From contig NZ_PUAP01000016.1 in NCBI RefSeq assembly GCF_002947535.1, forward strand, positions 1-64,000: a stretch of DNA of 64,000 nucleotides, given 5' to 3'. The translations under genes and the position numbers were made by a program. The notes beneath the pieces are model-generated. The model made no database searches and was not told where the DNA came from. It was given only the letters and a program-made list of their open reading frames with translations. Position 1 is the stretch's first letter, and each line of letters opens with the position of its first letter. Of the stretch, positions 1 to 10,600 are shown piece by piece. The stretch is from Enterococcus mundtii. GTDB taxonomy: Bacteria; Bacillota; Bacilli; Lactobacillales; Enterococcaceae.

Positions 1-89
1 GCATCAAGTTGTTTCATTTTCTTTTCCTGTTCTTCTCTTTTTGCTTGCAGCAACGTTTCCTCGGTATCAAGATTTGTCCATTGATCCAT
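1..89 (-). CDS. Partial LXG-associated type VII secretion partner (DUF3958-like), N-terminus only
   Basis: Only the first 29 codons lie in the window; the gene runs out of the left edge. The start ATG (89-87) overlaps the TAA stop of the preceding gene as TAATG, and AAGGAG sits about 8 bases upstream, so the two are translationally coupled. The visible peptide begins MDQWTNLDTEETLLQ and continues as a charged, probably helical stretch. In LXG-toxin operons a SACOL2603/TIGR04197-type small protein is usually followed by a second small helical protein (DUF3958-type), and then the LXG toxin. The family name therefore rests mainly on position and helical character. An alternative is another small helical T7SS partner. 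Confidence 0.45.
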   Translation of the reverse strand, partial: MDQWTNLDTEETLLQAKREEQEKKMKQLD

Positions 90-370
90 TAGCGTCTCTC
101 CTTAAAAAGATCTCGACTTAATTGAGTGTCTAGTGTAGAAAATCCTTGAGCAGCAGTTTGCAAATGATTAGCAGCGCCTGAGATGGCTGAGGCAATTTGA
201 TTGGCTGAGTTTTTAGCGGACGATATGCTACTTTGAATGTCTTGATTGCCAATTAGCGTGGTACGTGTGTCATTTTGAATCGATGATGCTTGGTTTAAAG
301 GGGTGGTTGCACTGGTGATTCTTGAAGTGGACTGTTGGGCTTGTTGAGAATTACTGCTGAATGTGACCAT
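89..370 (-). CDS. Small WXG100-like type VII secretion protein (TIGR04197/SACOL2603-like, DUF3130-type)
   Basis: A 93-residue protein, rich in Ser, Gln, Ala and Thr and predicted all-helical, with the opening MVTFSSNSQQAQQ typical of the SACOL2603 family. These small helical proteins pair with a second partner and act as export or targeting factors for LXG toxins through the type VIIb (Ess) system. The start was placed at 370, not at the upstream in-frame codon at 388, because AAAGGAGGAAGTT directly precedes ATG 370. There is no signal peptide, as expected for T7SS substrates. It is first in an operon whose second gene leaves the window at the left. Family assignment is by recognition of length and composition only. 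Confidence 0.6.
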   Translation of the reverse strand: MVTFSSNSQQAQQSTSRITSATTPLNQASSIQNDTRTTLIGNQDIQSSISSAKNSANQIASAISGAANHLQTAAQGFSTLDTQLSRDLFKERR

Positions 371-416
371 AACTTCCTCCTTTACCATAATGTTTAGATA
401 GAACGCTTACATATTC

Positions 417-422
417 ATTATA
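417..422 (-). promoter_or_regulatory. Candidate -10 box of the type VII partner operon
   Basis: A perfect TATAAT reads on the minus strand, about 45 bases upstream of start codon 370. No good TTGACA -35 lies 16-18 bases further upstream, so the promoter may be weak or activator-dependent. This is inferred by motif only. Confidence 0.4.
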
Positions 423-542
423 ACAATACATAACCTTTTGTTGGATGAGAATTGTATTAGATAGGTCTTGTTACCTTATTTTCTTATATTTTTGTGAATC
501 TATTGTTACACACTTTCACTTTTCGGAATATATTTTAGTATA

Positions 543-569
543 AAAAAAGCGAGAGCAATCTGCTCTCAC
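543..569 (-). terminator. Rho-independent terminator of tcyP
   Basis: GAGAGCA and TGCTCTC form a 7-bp stem with a 3-base loop, followed on the minus strand by a run of seven T. It lies 16 bases past the tcyP stop codon and separates tcyP from the type VII operon downstream. Confidence 0.8.
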
Positions 570-584
570 TTTTCGTTTTTTCGA

Positions 585-1976
585 TTACGCATTCACGTCA
601 ACGACTTTTGCTTCATCTTTGATCACATCTCGATCAAGGTCATTGATACGTGCACTTGTAACAATACCTGCTACCATACTACCACTTACGTTGACAGCTG
701 TACGAGCCATGTCGATCAATGGTTCAACGGAGATAACTAAACCAACGATCGCTACTGGTAAGTTCATTGAACCTAATACGATCAATGAGGCAAAGGTTGC
801 CCCACCACCGACACCAGCTACTCCGAATGAGCTGATCGTTACAATGGCTACAAGAAGCAAGATGAATTGAATACTAAAGACATCCATTCCAGCTGCTGGT
901 GCAACGATTGTCGCTAGCATGGCTGGGTAAACACCCGCACAGCCATTTTGACCGATCGACAGACCAAAGCTGGCAGCAAAGTTTGCTGTAGCTTCATCCA
1001 CACCAAGTGCTTTTGTTTGTGTTTCGATATTCAATGGCAAAGCACCCGCACTTGAACGTGAAGTAAATGCAAAACTTAGTACTGGAAATGTTTTTTTCAA
1101 GTAGTCGATCGGGCTGACTTTCACACCGATCAAAATCAAGAAATGAACGATCATCACTGCAAACAATGCAAGATAAGACGCTAATACAAATTTACCTAAG
1201 TTCAAAATGGCATCAAAATCACTTGTTGCCATCACGTTCGTCATCAATGCGAACACGCCATAAGGTGTCAAACGCAAGACTAACGTCACGATACGCATCA
1301 CGATGCGGTACAAGCTATCGATCATATCAGCAAAGAATGATGCTTCTTTTGGTGCTTTTCGTTTGATTCCTAAGTAAGCAACCCCAACAAATGCCGCAAA
1401 GATCACGACAGCAATCGTACTTGTTGCACGAGTTCCGGCAAGGTCTGCAAAAATATTTTTAGGAATAAATGACAAGATTTGTTGTGGGATACTTAGTCCT
1501 TCCACTGTTTCTTGTCGTGTCGCTAACTCAGAAATACGAGCAGTTTCGGCTGCTCCTTGCGTAAATTCAGCACCTTGAAGACCAAATGCGATCGTCACAC
1601 CGATCCCGATCAATGCGGAAATAGCAGTTGTTGCTAATAAAGTGGTCAGCACCGTTGCACTGATTTTACCTAATTTTTCTGATACTTTCATTTTTGTAAA
1701 AGCCGCAACGATTGAAACAAAGACTAAAGGCATGATCAACATTTGTAAGAAACTAACGTAGCCGTTCCCAACGATGCTGATCCAATCCATGGATTGCGTA
1801 ATAACCTCGTTTTCTACTCCAAAAATCAGTTGCAACGCGCCCCCGAATACGATACCGGCAGCTAGCGCAGTGTAAACCCGCGTTGAAAATTTTGCATGGC
1901 GCTTTTGCATACGATAAAACACATATAATAATGCCGCAAAAACTAGAACCACTAAAACTGTGATGAGTGTTGTCAT
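585..1976 (-). CDS. tcyP: L-cystine/proton symporter TcyP (DAACS family)
   Basis: A multi-pass membrane transporter of the dicarboxylate/amino acid:cation symporter family, TcyP/YdjN branch, which imports L-cystine as a sulfur source. Seen: an N-terminal membrane helix, many hydrophobic segments, and DAACS hairpin/substrate-site motifs including FTSRSSAGALP and the Gly-rich segment GVAGVGGGATFAS. Two in-frame ATGs (1982 and 1976) follow AGGAGG. The first abuts the ribosome binding site, whereas 1976 is 6 bases away, so 1976 is preferred. This gives 463 residues, the length usual for TcyP. It is monocistronic, with its own terminator. The leader upstream holds a short hairpin, but no SAM riboswitch or T-box was recognised. 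Confidence 0.88.
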   Translation of the reverse strand: MTTLITVLVVLVFAALLYVFYRMQKRHAKFSTRVYTALAAGIVFGGALQLIFGVENEVITQSMDWISIVGNGYVSFLQMLIMPLVFVSIVAAFTKMKVSEKLGKISATVLTTLLATTAISALIGIGVTIAFGLQGAEFTQGAAETARISELATRQETVEGLSIPQQILSFIPKNIFADLAGTRATSTIAVVIFAAFVGVAYLGIKRKAPKEASFFADMIDSLYRIVMRIVTLVLRLTPYGVFALMTNVMATSDFDAILNLGKFVLASYLALFAVMIVHFLILIGVKVSPIDYLKKTFPVLSFAFTSRSSAGALPLNIETQTKALGVDEATANFAASFGLSIGQNGCAGVYPAMLATIVAPAAGMDVFSIQFILLLVAIVTISSFGVAGVGGGATFASLIVLGSMNLPVAIVGLVISVEPLIDMARTAVNVSGSMVAGIVTSARINDLDRDVIKDEAKVVDVNA

Positions 1977-2140
1977 TTTCATCCTCCTCTTAATTTGTAA
2001 TGACAAGTCCATCTAAGGAAGTAAAGGTTCCCGAGAAGAACTCTTCAGCTCTTCTCCTGAAAATATTTTTTCAGTGACTTATTCATTCTAGACTATTTTC
2101 CGAAATTTTTCCTTACTTTTGCTTACAATTAGTAATAGAA

Positions 2141-2182
2141 AAAAACACCAGTGATAGCTAATAACTATCACTGGTGTTTTTT
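2141..2182 (-). terminator. Terminator after the DUF1149 gene
   Basis: A 12-bp stem (ACACCAGTGATAG against CTATCACTGGTGT) with a short loop is flanked by A and T runs on both sides, so it can work in both directions. It ends the minus-strand transcript that stops at 2186. Confidence 0.85.
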
Positions 2183-2185
2183 TAG

Positions 2186-2590
2186 TTAATTTTCTTCTGT
2201 TGTTTTTTCTTCTTTTTCTGACTGGAAGTTCAATTTTACGCCTGGTGCGTCTAAAGCAATCTCTGTTACTTCATAGGCTAGACGTTTGACCATCTCAAAA
2301 AGTGGTGCCACTAATTCATCCACCTCTTCTTGCGTCACATCATTTTGATCTTGGACCTTGCGATTCAAGATGTGGTTGATTTGACTAACGCTTCCAGATA
2401 ACACATATGTATCAAATACTAAACGAAATTCTAAACGTGCACCCACGATGCTATGTTCTTTCGGATAGTTTTCAATTGTCTCTTTTAGTGGTGAGAACCC
2501 TACTTTTAAGTCTGTTTGTACCTCTTGATCAGGTTTTAAAAAATCATAATGAAAAGCTTCTACTACTTCTTTTTGTCTTCTAATTTCCAT
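2186..2590 (-). CDS. DUF1149 family protein (SecB-like fold family)
   Basis: A 134-residue soluble, acidic protein without signal peptide or membrane segment. The N-terminus (MEIRRQKEVVEAFHYDF) and the alternating beta-strand pattern followed by a long C-terminal helix match the DUF1149 family of Lactobacillales, which is about 125-135 residues long and is grouped with SecB-like proteins. A chaperone-type role is only an inference from that grouping. GGAGTGATAAA precedes the ATG. The gene is followed by a strong terminator, and the HAD gene lies upstream in the same direction with a short gap, so it is probably the last gene of a small operon. Confidence 0.7.
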   Translation of the reverse strand: MEIRRQKEVVEAFHYDFLKPDQEVQTDLKVGFSPLKETIENYPKEHSIVGARLEFRLVFDTYVLSGSVSQINHILNRKVQDQNDVTQEEVDELVAPLFEMVKRLAYEVTEIALDAPGVKLNFQSEKEEKTTEEN

Positions 2591-2642
2591 TTTATCACTC
2601 CTCTGTTTAAATTATAGCATAACTAAAGTTGAAAGGGGATAC

Positions 2643-3266
2643 TTATTCTGCATTCTTTTCTATTACTAAAATATCCGCTAGATTCGCCACTATATGATCG
2701 GCAGGAATCTCACCTAAGAAATGATCGATATCGTATAAGCAAGTATGGATCTTCGCGTTGATCCCCGCTTCAATATCCAATTTTCGGTCCCCTACCATCA
2801 TCGTTTTTTCAGGGTCTAAGTGATAACGATCGATCAAGTGATTGATCGCATCAGGAGCTGGTTTTCTGGCAAAACCTTGGTCGATGCCGATCACTTCTTC
2901 AATCAAATCTGCTAATCCAAAAACTTTTAAAAGTTTCCAAGTAGAAGCCGTTACACGGTGTGTCAAAATATAGTGTTTGGCTCCGTTCTCTTTTAAGCGA
3001 CATAAAACCATTTCAGTCTCCTTGAAGGGGACTGAAAGTTCTTGATATTGTTCTTCATATTCATGAAACAATTGATTGAAAGAAGTTTCTTCCAACTGAT
3101 AGCTTTCTCGTAGTTTTCTCACCGATTCTTGCTTCATCACACGATAGATTTCCTTTTTTGGTCGTTCGATACCAAAATCATGCAATGCTTGAAATACGCC
3201 TTCAACCATCGCCGGATACGTATCGAACAATGTCCCATCAAAATCCCAAATGTAATTTTTAATCAT
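2643..3266 (-). CDS. HAD-superfamily phosphatase, phosphoglycolate phosphatase-like (subfamily IA)
   Basis: A 207-residue soluble hydrolase. Motif I is WDFDGTLFDT, with the two catalytic aspartates near residues 9 and 11. An alpha-helical cap follows, then motif II as the Thr of YILTHR, motif III as the lysine in GFARKPAP, and motif IV as MMVGDRKLDIEAG. These are the full catalytic set of HAD-IA enzymes (Gph/PGMB type). The substrate cannot be read from sequence; sugar phosphates or phosphoglycolate are typical. AAAGGAG precedes the ATG. It lies in a run of co-directional minus-strand genes (4477 down to 2186). Confidence 0.8.
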   Translation of the reverse strand: MIKNYIWDFDGTLFDTYPAMVEGVFQALHDFGIERPKKEIYRVMKQESVRKLRESYQLEETSFNQLFHEYEEQYQELSVPFKETEMVLCRLKENGAKHYILTHRVTASTWKLLKVFGLADLIEEVIGIDQGFARKPAPDAINHLIDRYHLDPEKTMMVGDRKLDIEAGINAKIHTCLYDIDHFLGEIPADHIVANLADILVIEKNAE

Positions 3267-3318
3267 TCTTTTACTCCTTTGTACTCATTTCATTAGACAT
3301 TTGACTACTATTTTCTTC

Positions 3319-3768
3319 TTATACCTTTGTCGTGAATTGCGTGCCACACTTCTTACAAGTCACTCGAATCTCACCCTTGCCTTTCGGCGCCCTTTGCTTG
3401 AGTTGACAAGTTGGACATGAAAAAATCGTGTAGGCAGCGCTAGCTTGTTGTTCAGGTTGACGTTTCAGTTTGTTTTTTATTTTCGCAAACCAGCTTTTGA
3501 TCGCCACTGTTTTTTGTAAATACGCTTGATTTTCGTTTGAACGGACATAGATTTTCTTTGAGCTAAACCGAGCGATAGTTAAAGCGATAAAAACGAAGAA
3601 GAGTAGATAGCCTAAACTGAAAGGCAACCAATATCTCACGACAAAGAAAAATAATCCTAAAACCAAAAATAAACGATTCAATGGATCAAGACGCGCATAT
3701 CTCCCTTTCATCACTTGTTGGTATTTTTGTTGAGCTTTCATCATACGTTGTATCCAAATAGGTCCCAT
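3319..3768 (-). CDS. Membrane protein with C-terminal zinc ribbon
   Basis: 149 residues. A basic N-terminus is followed by two hydrophobic segments in the first half, separated by a short turn (LFLVLGLFFFVVRYWLPFSL and onward). A basic linker then leads to a C-terminal treble-clef/zinc-ribbon pattern, CPTC with 18 residues to CKKC. The four cysteines should bind zinc. The ORF opens at 3780, but GGAG lies inside its first codons and is spaced 6 bases from ATG 3768, so the downstream start is preferred. The family and function are not recognised. It sits 37 bases after the LCP-like gene, probably in one transcript. Confidence 0.6.
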   Translation of the reverse strand: MGPIWIQRMMKAQQKYQQVMKGRYARLDPLNRLFLVLGLFFFVVRYWLPFSLGYLLFFVFIALTIARFSSKKIYVRSNENQAYLQKTVAIKSWFAKIKNKLKRQPEQQASAAYTIFSCPTCQLKQRAPKGKGEIRVTCKKCGTQFTTKV

Positions 3769-3805
3769 TATTTTCTCCATTTCTTTTTTTCAAAAAGAAA
3801 AAGCC

Positions 3806-4477
3806 TTAGTTGGCCTTTTCCATCGTCATTTGTTGTAACACATGACGGTTCCTCATAAAATCGATCACGATCAATTTTTTTTCATTCTCACGTTTTACTA
3901 CTCGAAAGGTATCTTGTAAAGGCAGTGTCAGCTTTTTAGATTGGATCTCCTTCAAACGAACAAAGCGACGGATCAATGAGAGTAATTGTGGAAACTGGAT
4001 CGATGTGTGCAATAATTCTGGATATTTTTTTAATAACTGCGTTGTTTTAAACAAATTTCTTTTTCGGCTGATTTGTTTTAAAAAACTTTTTAAAATCTTT
4101 TGCTGTCGCTGAAAGATCGAAAGAGAGCCTTCTTCATCGATCTGGTAACGCATCTGACGTTGTAAATCTTTCACCGTTAGATGCACTTCAGTTGTACCTG
4201 ATTCTACATTGATTCCTTGAGGGAAAAGTTCTGAGATCGCTTTGTCCCACTCATTTAATGATACTTCAAGATAGTCATTCAATGGAAGCTGGAGTTCTTG
4301 AACAAAAAATTGTTTAGCGGCTTCAATACCGCCTTGTTCGTAAATCTCCCCAATTGTCAACCCTTCTAAATGAAACTCCGGCGAAAAATGCAACACTGTT
4401 TTTTGTTCATCGATTTGTGTATAGATGAATGTCGACCGTTTGAGAATCGTATCTTTTAAAACAACTAAAAAATTCAT
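3806..4477 (-). CDS. Cytosolic LytR-CpsA-Psr-like protein without membrane anchor
   Basis: A protein of about 223 residues. The segment LTIGEIYEQGGIEAAKQF, then a stretch resembling the LCP 'DYYVEVNFxGF' strand (here DYLEVSLNEWDKAI), and the late segment RQQKILKSFLKQIS followed by a 'KYPELL' helix, resemble the body of LCP wall-polymer ligases. The transmembrane helix and the usual DxR active-site cluster are not seen. The start was set at 4477, where GGGGGAG lies 4 bases upstream, rather than the longer ORF start at 4519. It may be a degenerate or regulatory LCP relative. The match is by eye and needs a profile search. Confidence 0.45.
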   Translation of the reverse strand: MNFLVVLKDTILKRSTFIYTQIDEQKTVLHFSPEFHLEGLTIGEIYEQGGIEAAKQFFVQELQLPLNDYLEVSLNEWDKAISELFPQGINVESGTTEVHLTVKDLQRQMRYQIDEEGSLSIFQRQQKILKSFLKQISRKRNLFKTTQLLKKYPELLHTSIQFPQLLSLIRRFVRLKEIQSKKLTLPLQDTFRVVKRENEKKLIVIDFMRNRHVLQQMTMEKAN

Positions 4478-4688
4478 TCTTCTCCCCCTTTTTTCTACTA
4501 CAAAATAGCATATTTTCAACTATTTGTGTGCAAATATGCAGGAGATTTCATAAAATCTTATTCTTTGAATTTTATGCGCATATAAAAAACTTTTTTATGG
4601 CTATAATAGTTTTTTTATTCATGTATTTGATGTTATAGGTGATTCTTTGACCGTAACCTAGTATCTGAATCTAAAGGTGTCAACCAAC

Positions 4689-7600
4689 TTATAGATTCAA
4701 TTCGGCGCGCTTTCTGATTTCTTGCTTGTGCATAAGCCTTGTATTCGTATCATTACTATTTGTTTTACCTATATTTTTAATTGTTGAAAAACTTCTATTT
4801 CCCGAAGGGCCCTGTGTATGCTGTGAAACGTTGATTTCTGTCGTTATTTCCGCGTTTTCTAGGGTGGTTTCCAATTGATGCTCGTTTACTAAATTCTCCA
4901 CATTAACTGCTTCAATCACAGCAAGAGCAAACAATAGGTCGCCGTTTCCTAGTTGGTCAGCTAGACTTCTTTTTATGCGTGCGCGCTCAAAAAAGTTTCG
5001 TCCCAATCCAATATCACGAATACAAGCCATCAGCATCTCAGCATCGGTTATTTGAAGGTTTGCTTTCAACATCTTGTCAGTCAGTACAGCATCCAAGACA
5101 GCTTGTTTTGTGACAGTCGGCAATTTTAACATGTCACTTACATTCTCCACAAAAGAATTAAACCCCTCGCCATGAATTAGCTTCAGAAATTTTTTTTCGT
5201 ATCTCTTTCGAAGATCTTCTCCACTATTCCTGAAACCTATCGGACTCATTGGATAACTTATCAAATCGTCCGATGACGCGACAATATGGGTCACTTCGTG
5301 CATCAGAGTATCCTTGGGACTTGGCTGCGCTTGTTTCCCTGGTTTAGTAGCTGGATCCACATGAAAACTATCAAGCATGAAAATAATTCGACATTCAGGG
5401 TCAAACCGCATGACAAACGCATGTGCACCCATGTGTCCTTTAATTTGTGAGTAGTAATTCTTTGTCACCTCATCACGCAATAAATCAGTAGAAACAAGCC
5501 AAATATTTTTAAAATTAAAATCCTCCGTTTGTTGAAGAAGCTGCGCACCTTTTTTTGCAACTGATAACAAGCGCTTCATAATTTCTTTTAAAATTTGTTC
5601 TTGATTTTCCGCACCACCTAGTCTAAACATTTCGATTAAGTAAGCTCCCGCAGTCGTAGTTGCAAGTGTCCCTTCTTTTGATAGTTCTTTCTCCTTATCT
5701 ATAAATTTCTGGAAATTTTCGTGCGCATTTTTAAACTCTGCAGTAAATTGTTTTAGAAATGGTTTGAGTGATTCAGGTGCCTTAGTGATATCGATACCAG
5801 AAAATACACGATAATGCGGATTTGAATCTTCGGGGAAATACCCTTTAATCCCTGAAGTAATTTGTTCTCTTAATTTAGCTTCATCACTGATTACATAAGG
5901 CGGGAATTCTGGGACAAACTCCGATAAAACCGGTACTGTCACTTTTGGATCCTCCACTATATCTGTATCATCAGGAAGTTGTATTGCTTGGCGAAGTTTA
6001 TTCCACTCCTTCGCATAAGGTAGTGTATCTGGAAGCTGGAAATATGGTGGGTACCGATTATCAACTAATACTTGTGATGAAGATGACGCTAGATGATCAA
6101 AAAGTGAATCAGCACCTTTTGAAGTGCTAGGAATTTGGTCATCTGGGACATCGTCTTTCCCACCTGCGGGTTGCGCATAAGATTGAAAATTGAGGGAACG
6201 TTTTTCTAGTTCCGTTTCAAATCGGAACTGATCATTTGCTAAATCTAAGCGTAAAACTGTCATCGGTTCAAGAATATCGTTTTTAACTAAATGATAGCGC
6301 TGTTTCTCTTTATGGAATAAAACCAATGGTACATAACGTTCATTAATCTTGATATAGGTTCTACCTGTCTCTGAAATCATCAATCCCAAATCATCTGGTG
6401 GTGAGAGCGTACTTGGCTCTTTCAATGATTGAAATTTATCGATATTTTTGCTTACTTTTTGTAATGCTTCTTCGGAGAGCGTTCGCGAAGTGGCTGGTTC
6501 GAAATACCATTCAATGCCGTTGTAGTTCACCGGAAAAACCTGTTCTCCTTCACAGATATCATAACGCACACCTTGATCCTTGATGACCGTTTCTCTTATA
6601 GGTGTAATTTTATTTTTCATTATAATGTAACGACTACTTTGCTCTCCTTGTTTTCTTCCTGTTAGAATCATTCCGTCACCATAAAACTTGACGTTTAGAT
6701 TCTTTTCTTCGACAAACTGTTGGTCAATATCCACTTTACTGGATAGACGATTGATCAAATCAAGTTGCTCAGAGGTAAAGGAGGCTTGTCCTTCAAACAC
6801 TCTTAATTGTTCTCCTCGCAACGTATAATATTCTCCAAAAACATCTCTCGTTTTCAAATTGGTTACTCGCATGTATAGTTGAGCTTTCACCCGTTTGACG
6901 AAAACCCTGGGACCATTTTTTTTCAGCTGAGCGGAAATCAGCTCTTTCGACAAAGGTTCTGACGGTATTTTTATTTTATCTAGCTTTACCAATAGTGGTT
7001 TGATATCTTTTCGAATAAATGCCCGTGTTTTCATATTGATCAGCTTCTGGAGGACTAACTGACTACTCCCTTTTACCAGCTCAACTCCCGGATCAATATA
7101 ACGGATCACACCTATTACTAGAGACTCTATCTCGGCGACATTTGGAAGGGCCCGCACACTATTTTTAACAATTCCTTCTGCACCACCCACTATTGCTGCT
7201 TTTGCCACGGATAAACCGAATTTCAGATTAAGAGAAGTGACCTGTCCCAGTACAGGTAGTAAAAGCACCACATCGATTGTGCAAGAAATAGCTGCTCCTT
7301 TCGTATCTCGATTATTGATCCCAACAATGCAATCATAAAATGGAATAAAATGCTTGACACCATCCCAAACAGCACTAGCAACTGTTTTATCATTTCCTGA
7401 ATCATATAATTGGCGATACAACTGGTCCCGATGTTTCTGAGCAATCCTGTCAATAACTGTTCTCAAATCCCCTTTAGAAGTGATTGCATTCATTCGATCA
7501 ACTTGACTAGAAAAAGTGTAGTCCTTGTTGCCGATTCGAATCTTTTCCCCGGCTTTCGAATATCCTCCTCCCCAGACATTTTTTTTATCAAACAAGCCAT

Positions 7601-10600
7601 ATTTAAGATAGAGCATAGGATCCTTATCTACACGATAGATGGCATACCCTCCCTCTTTATCTAGGTTTTTCAAGGCATACCACCGTTCTTCTTTTTCGTT
7701 GACAGCTACCAAAATATTCGTCTTTTCTAAATTAAGAGTTGTATCCAGCCAAGTTTCTCGATTCCCAAAGAATACTGGAGGAATTGATCCTGGTGCGGAA
7801 GGTGCATAATAGCGCACTTCATTTTTCAATTGAGTAGATGCTTCATAAATATGTGTCTCTGGAGAAATGATAAAATTGAAATCTTCTATATTGAGTGAAT
7901 GAAATGCATACTCCATCAACTTCTTATTTAATGCACGGTGCTTGTCTGCTACTTCTTCCGTTAATTCGGTGTACCATTTTTCTATATCTCTTGGGATCCA
8001 TGGCCCGGGGCATGGGTTTCCACCATCAAGATACACTTGATCTCCAAATAAACTCACTCTTATCCCGAGTCGTTCACACTCTGCTAACACTTCATTCACT
8101 AACCCTTTTTTACGACGCCAGTTTATAAAAGCCTCTTCATACTCCTCATACAGATGCTCAACATCTTCTTGATTTTCCATATAATTGAAATAGCCTTTTT
8201 GGTAATAACTCATAAAACTACTTAATGCAAATTCTTTATGAATCCCTAACTCCATCGCCATATTTAACCGCTCTGGCTCTAGTTGTGCTGTAGCTAGTAA
8301 GGCTGGCACAAAAAAATAATTCAATTCATTTAAGTTGTCTATCCCTTGATGTGTGGCAATATCAAACAAAAACATTCCTAAAGTATTCGTTTCATTTTTA
8401 TTGAAATTCGAACGATAACCTGTATCTTCTAAAAATTTTGAACCAATCAATTGCATCAAAGATTCATAGTCAGAAATCAAAAGCTCATCACCTAACTGAC
8501 TTGTTTCTAGGAAATAATTTGGGAGCATTTTTTTTGTCAATAGGATCCATAGTTTGGTTATAGTCTCTTGTTCTTCCTTCTTAGGTCGTTGCTTGATCAG
8601 ACCTGCTTCAATTAGCTCATGCACCTCAAATAACTTTCTAAGACGGCCGATAGTAAACGTTACCGGATCAGGAGCGGAAATAATATTTTGGACGATGTAG
8701 GTTTCCACCGATTTTTCCAGAACTGTTTCAAATACCCACTTCATGACTGTTGCTTCAGCGTCCTTATTTGAAATCTTCTCGTCTGACTTCCCTCCATAAA
8801 GATCCATCTCATTAAGGATTACTTTCGCAACTGCCTGAACTTTCTCTGGCATTAGCACCGTCCCAACACCTTCTTGCGTAAACCATTTTCCGACTGCAAG
8901 TAAAAGGTCTTCTTTCGTGGGTCGTTCAGATAGCAATCCTTTCTGTCGAAAAAAAAGTACAATTTGGTTCTTGATATTTTCAGATTGCCATTTTGAAACT
9001 ATCGCTTTACTCATAGACTGAGATTGTTTTTGCTCTAAAGTATTTTCTTTAGGTTTCACTTCCAAAGATGGAGTAGCCATTTCTATTGTATCTTTCATCC
9101 ACTTGACAAATATTTGTTGCGCTTCTTCGTTAGAGATCACCCTCTCTTTTTCATCCCCTAGAATTACCCGAACTAATTCTTTCAATTTCCCCCAATCGAT
9201 CGTATCAATCTCTAACCCTTCTACTAATGCCCATCTAGCGGCACTTTTCACCAATATATTTTTATTACTTAGATCGTTAGCAAAACCTCTTTCTGATAAA
9301 AAATTGTTCATACTTTTGCATATAACCTCATTTTGTTCAATAGTAAAATTGGGTAAAGAAAAAGCCAATGGTTCACTAATCGTTGGTTTTGAGGAATCAA
9401 TCTCATTCTCACGTAAAAAAGTGATGATTTTCTTATCTAGTTCTTCCCTTTTATTTCCTTTGTTCCACTCATAGGCATAGTTTCTTTTGTCTTTTTCAAT
9501 TGTATATCCATAATACGCATTATTATTCCCCCATTGAAGATAGATGGCAAAAGCTTTATCGATCGATAAATCTTTTTCCTCGAGTTTATACGTTTTTACA
9601 ATGATTTTTGCTATTTTTTTTACTCGTTTGATCATTTTTTTATAGGTCTCTCCAGCAATAATCCAATTTTCTACCGCTTTTGATACATCCGCCAGGTACG
9701 CTCCCTGAGTTGGGATTCCCTTTTCATCTAATATCTTTTTCAAATCATGAAATGCTTTTACTAGGTTACCCCTTAAATCAAAAAGTGGCGGATAATAGAC
9801 AAAGGGAATCAATGGATGTTCATGAGATATCAAGTCATAGCGCTCCTTGATGAAATCATCATAGATTTGATTACTTTCACTTTTTTGTTCTTGATTACGG
9901 GCTAATAAAGAATCTTCCCATGGAGATAAATTATAATAAATCGTTTGCTGATCCATTTTCTTATACTTATTTTTCTCAAGTAAGGTATTGGTTTTCCACT
10001 GCATGAAAATTCCGAATAACTGATTGGCTGATAGGGAATCTCCCAGTCTGCTTTGTCCCACTCCATAAGCTTTCAAAATAACATAAGCAAGATACTGTGT
10101 TTTTCTTGATTTATATGACTTCTCTGAGCCCCAATCTTCTTGGCTATACTTTTCGATTGCCTTTACCAGTGCCAATCCATTGTCAGAAGAGGGTGTAATA
10201 CCACTTTTTTCAAGGAGTTTCTTTAGTTGTTGATTCACCTCACTAGTTTTTGCCCTATGCTCAAAAAGATCATATTGGTAATAAAAAATCGGTAATATCT
10301 CTCCGTCGCTTACAAGAGGGTTACGATTATTCATGAGATCTGTCACAAGTTCATCAATTCGCTCTAAGTCTGTTTTCTTAGAGGAAATTGTGGCAGGTGT
10401 AGTCTCACTCACAGGCTTGTTTTTTTCTTCATTACTCAGAACCTTTGTGGGTGTCCAAGTAATTTTTTTTACTATTTTAAATTGAACATTTTTAAATATA
10501 TTATTATTTCGCCATTGAAGGAAAATAGCATTTGCTCGCTCATCAGACATTCCGTGAGTTGAGAGGCGACAAGTATCAAAAATGATATGTGCAATCTGTG

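Noticed and set aside
1977-2140. Possible riboswitch before tcyP
   Set aside because: Only a 7-bp hairpin is seen; no SAM-box or T-box conserved sequence was found.
9103-9474. 123-codon open frame antisense to the giant gene
   Set aside because: No start signals, and Ser/Leu-rich text is typical of reverse-strand shadows.
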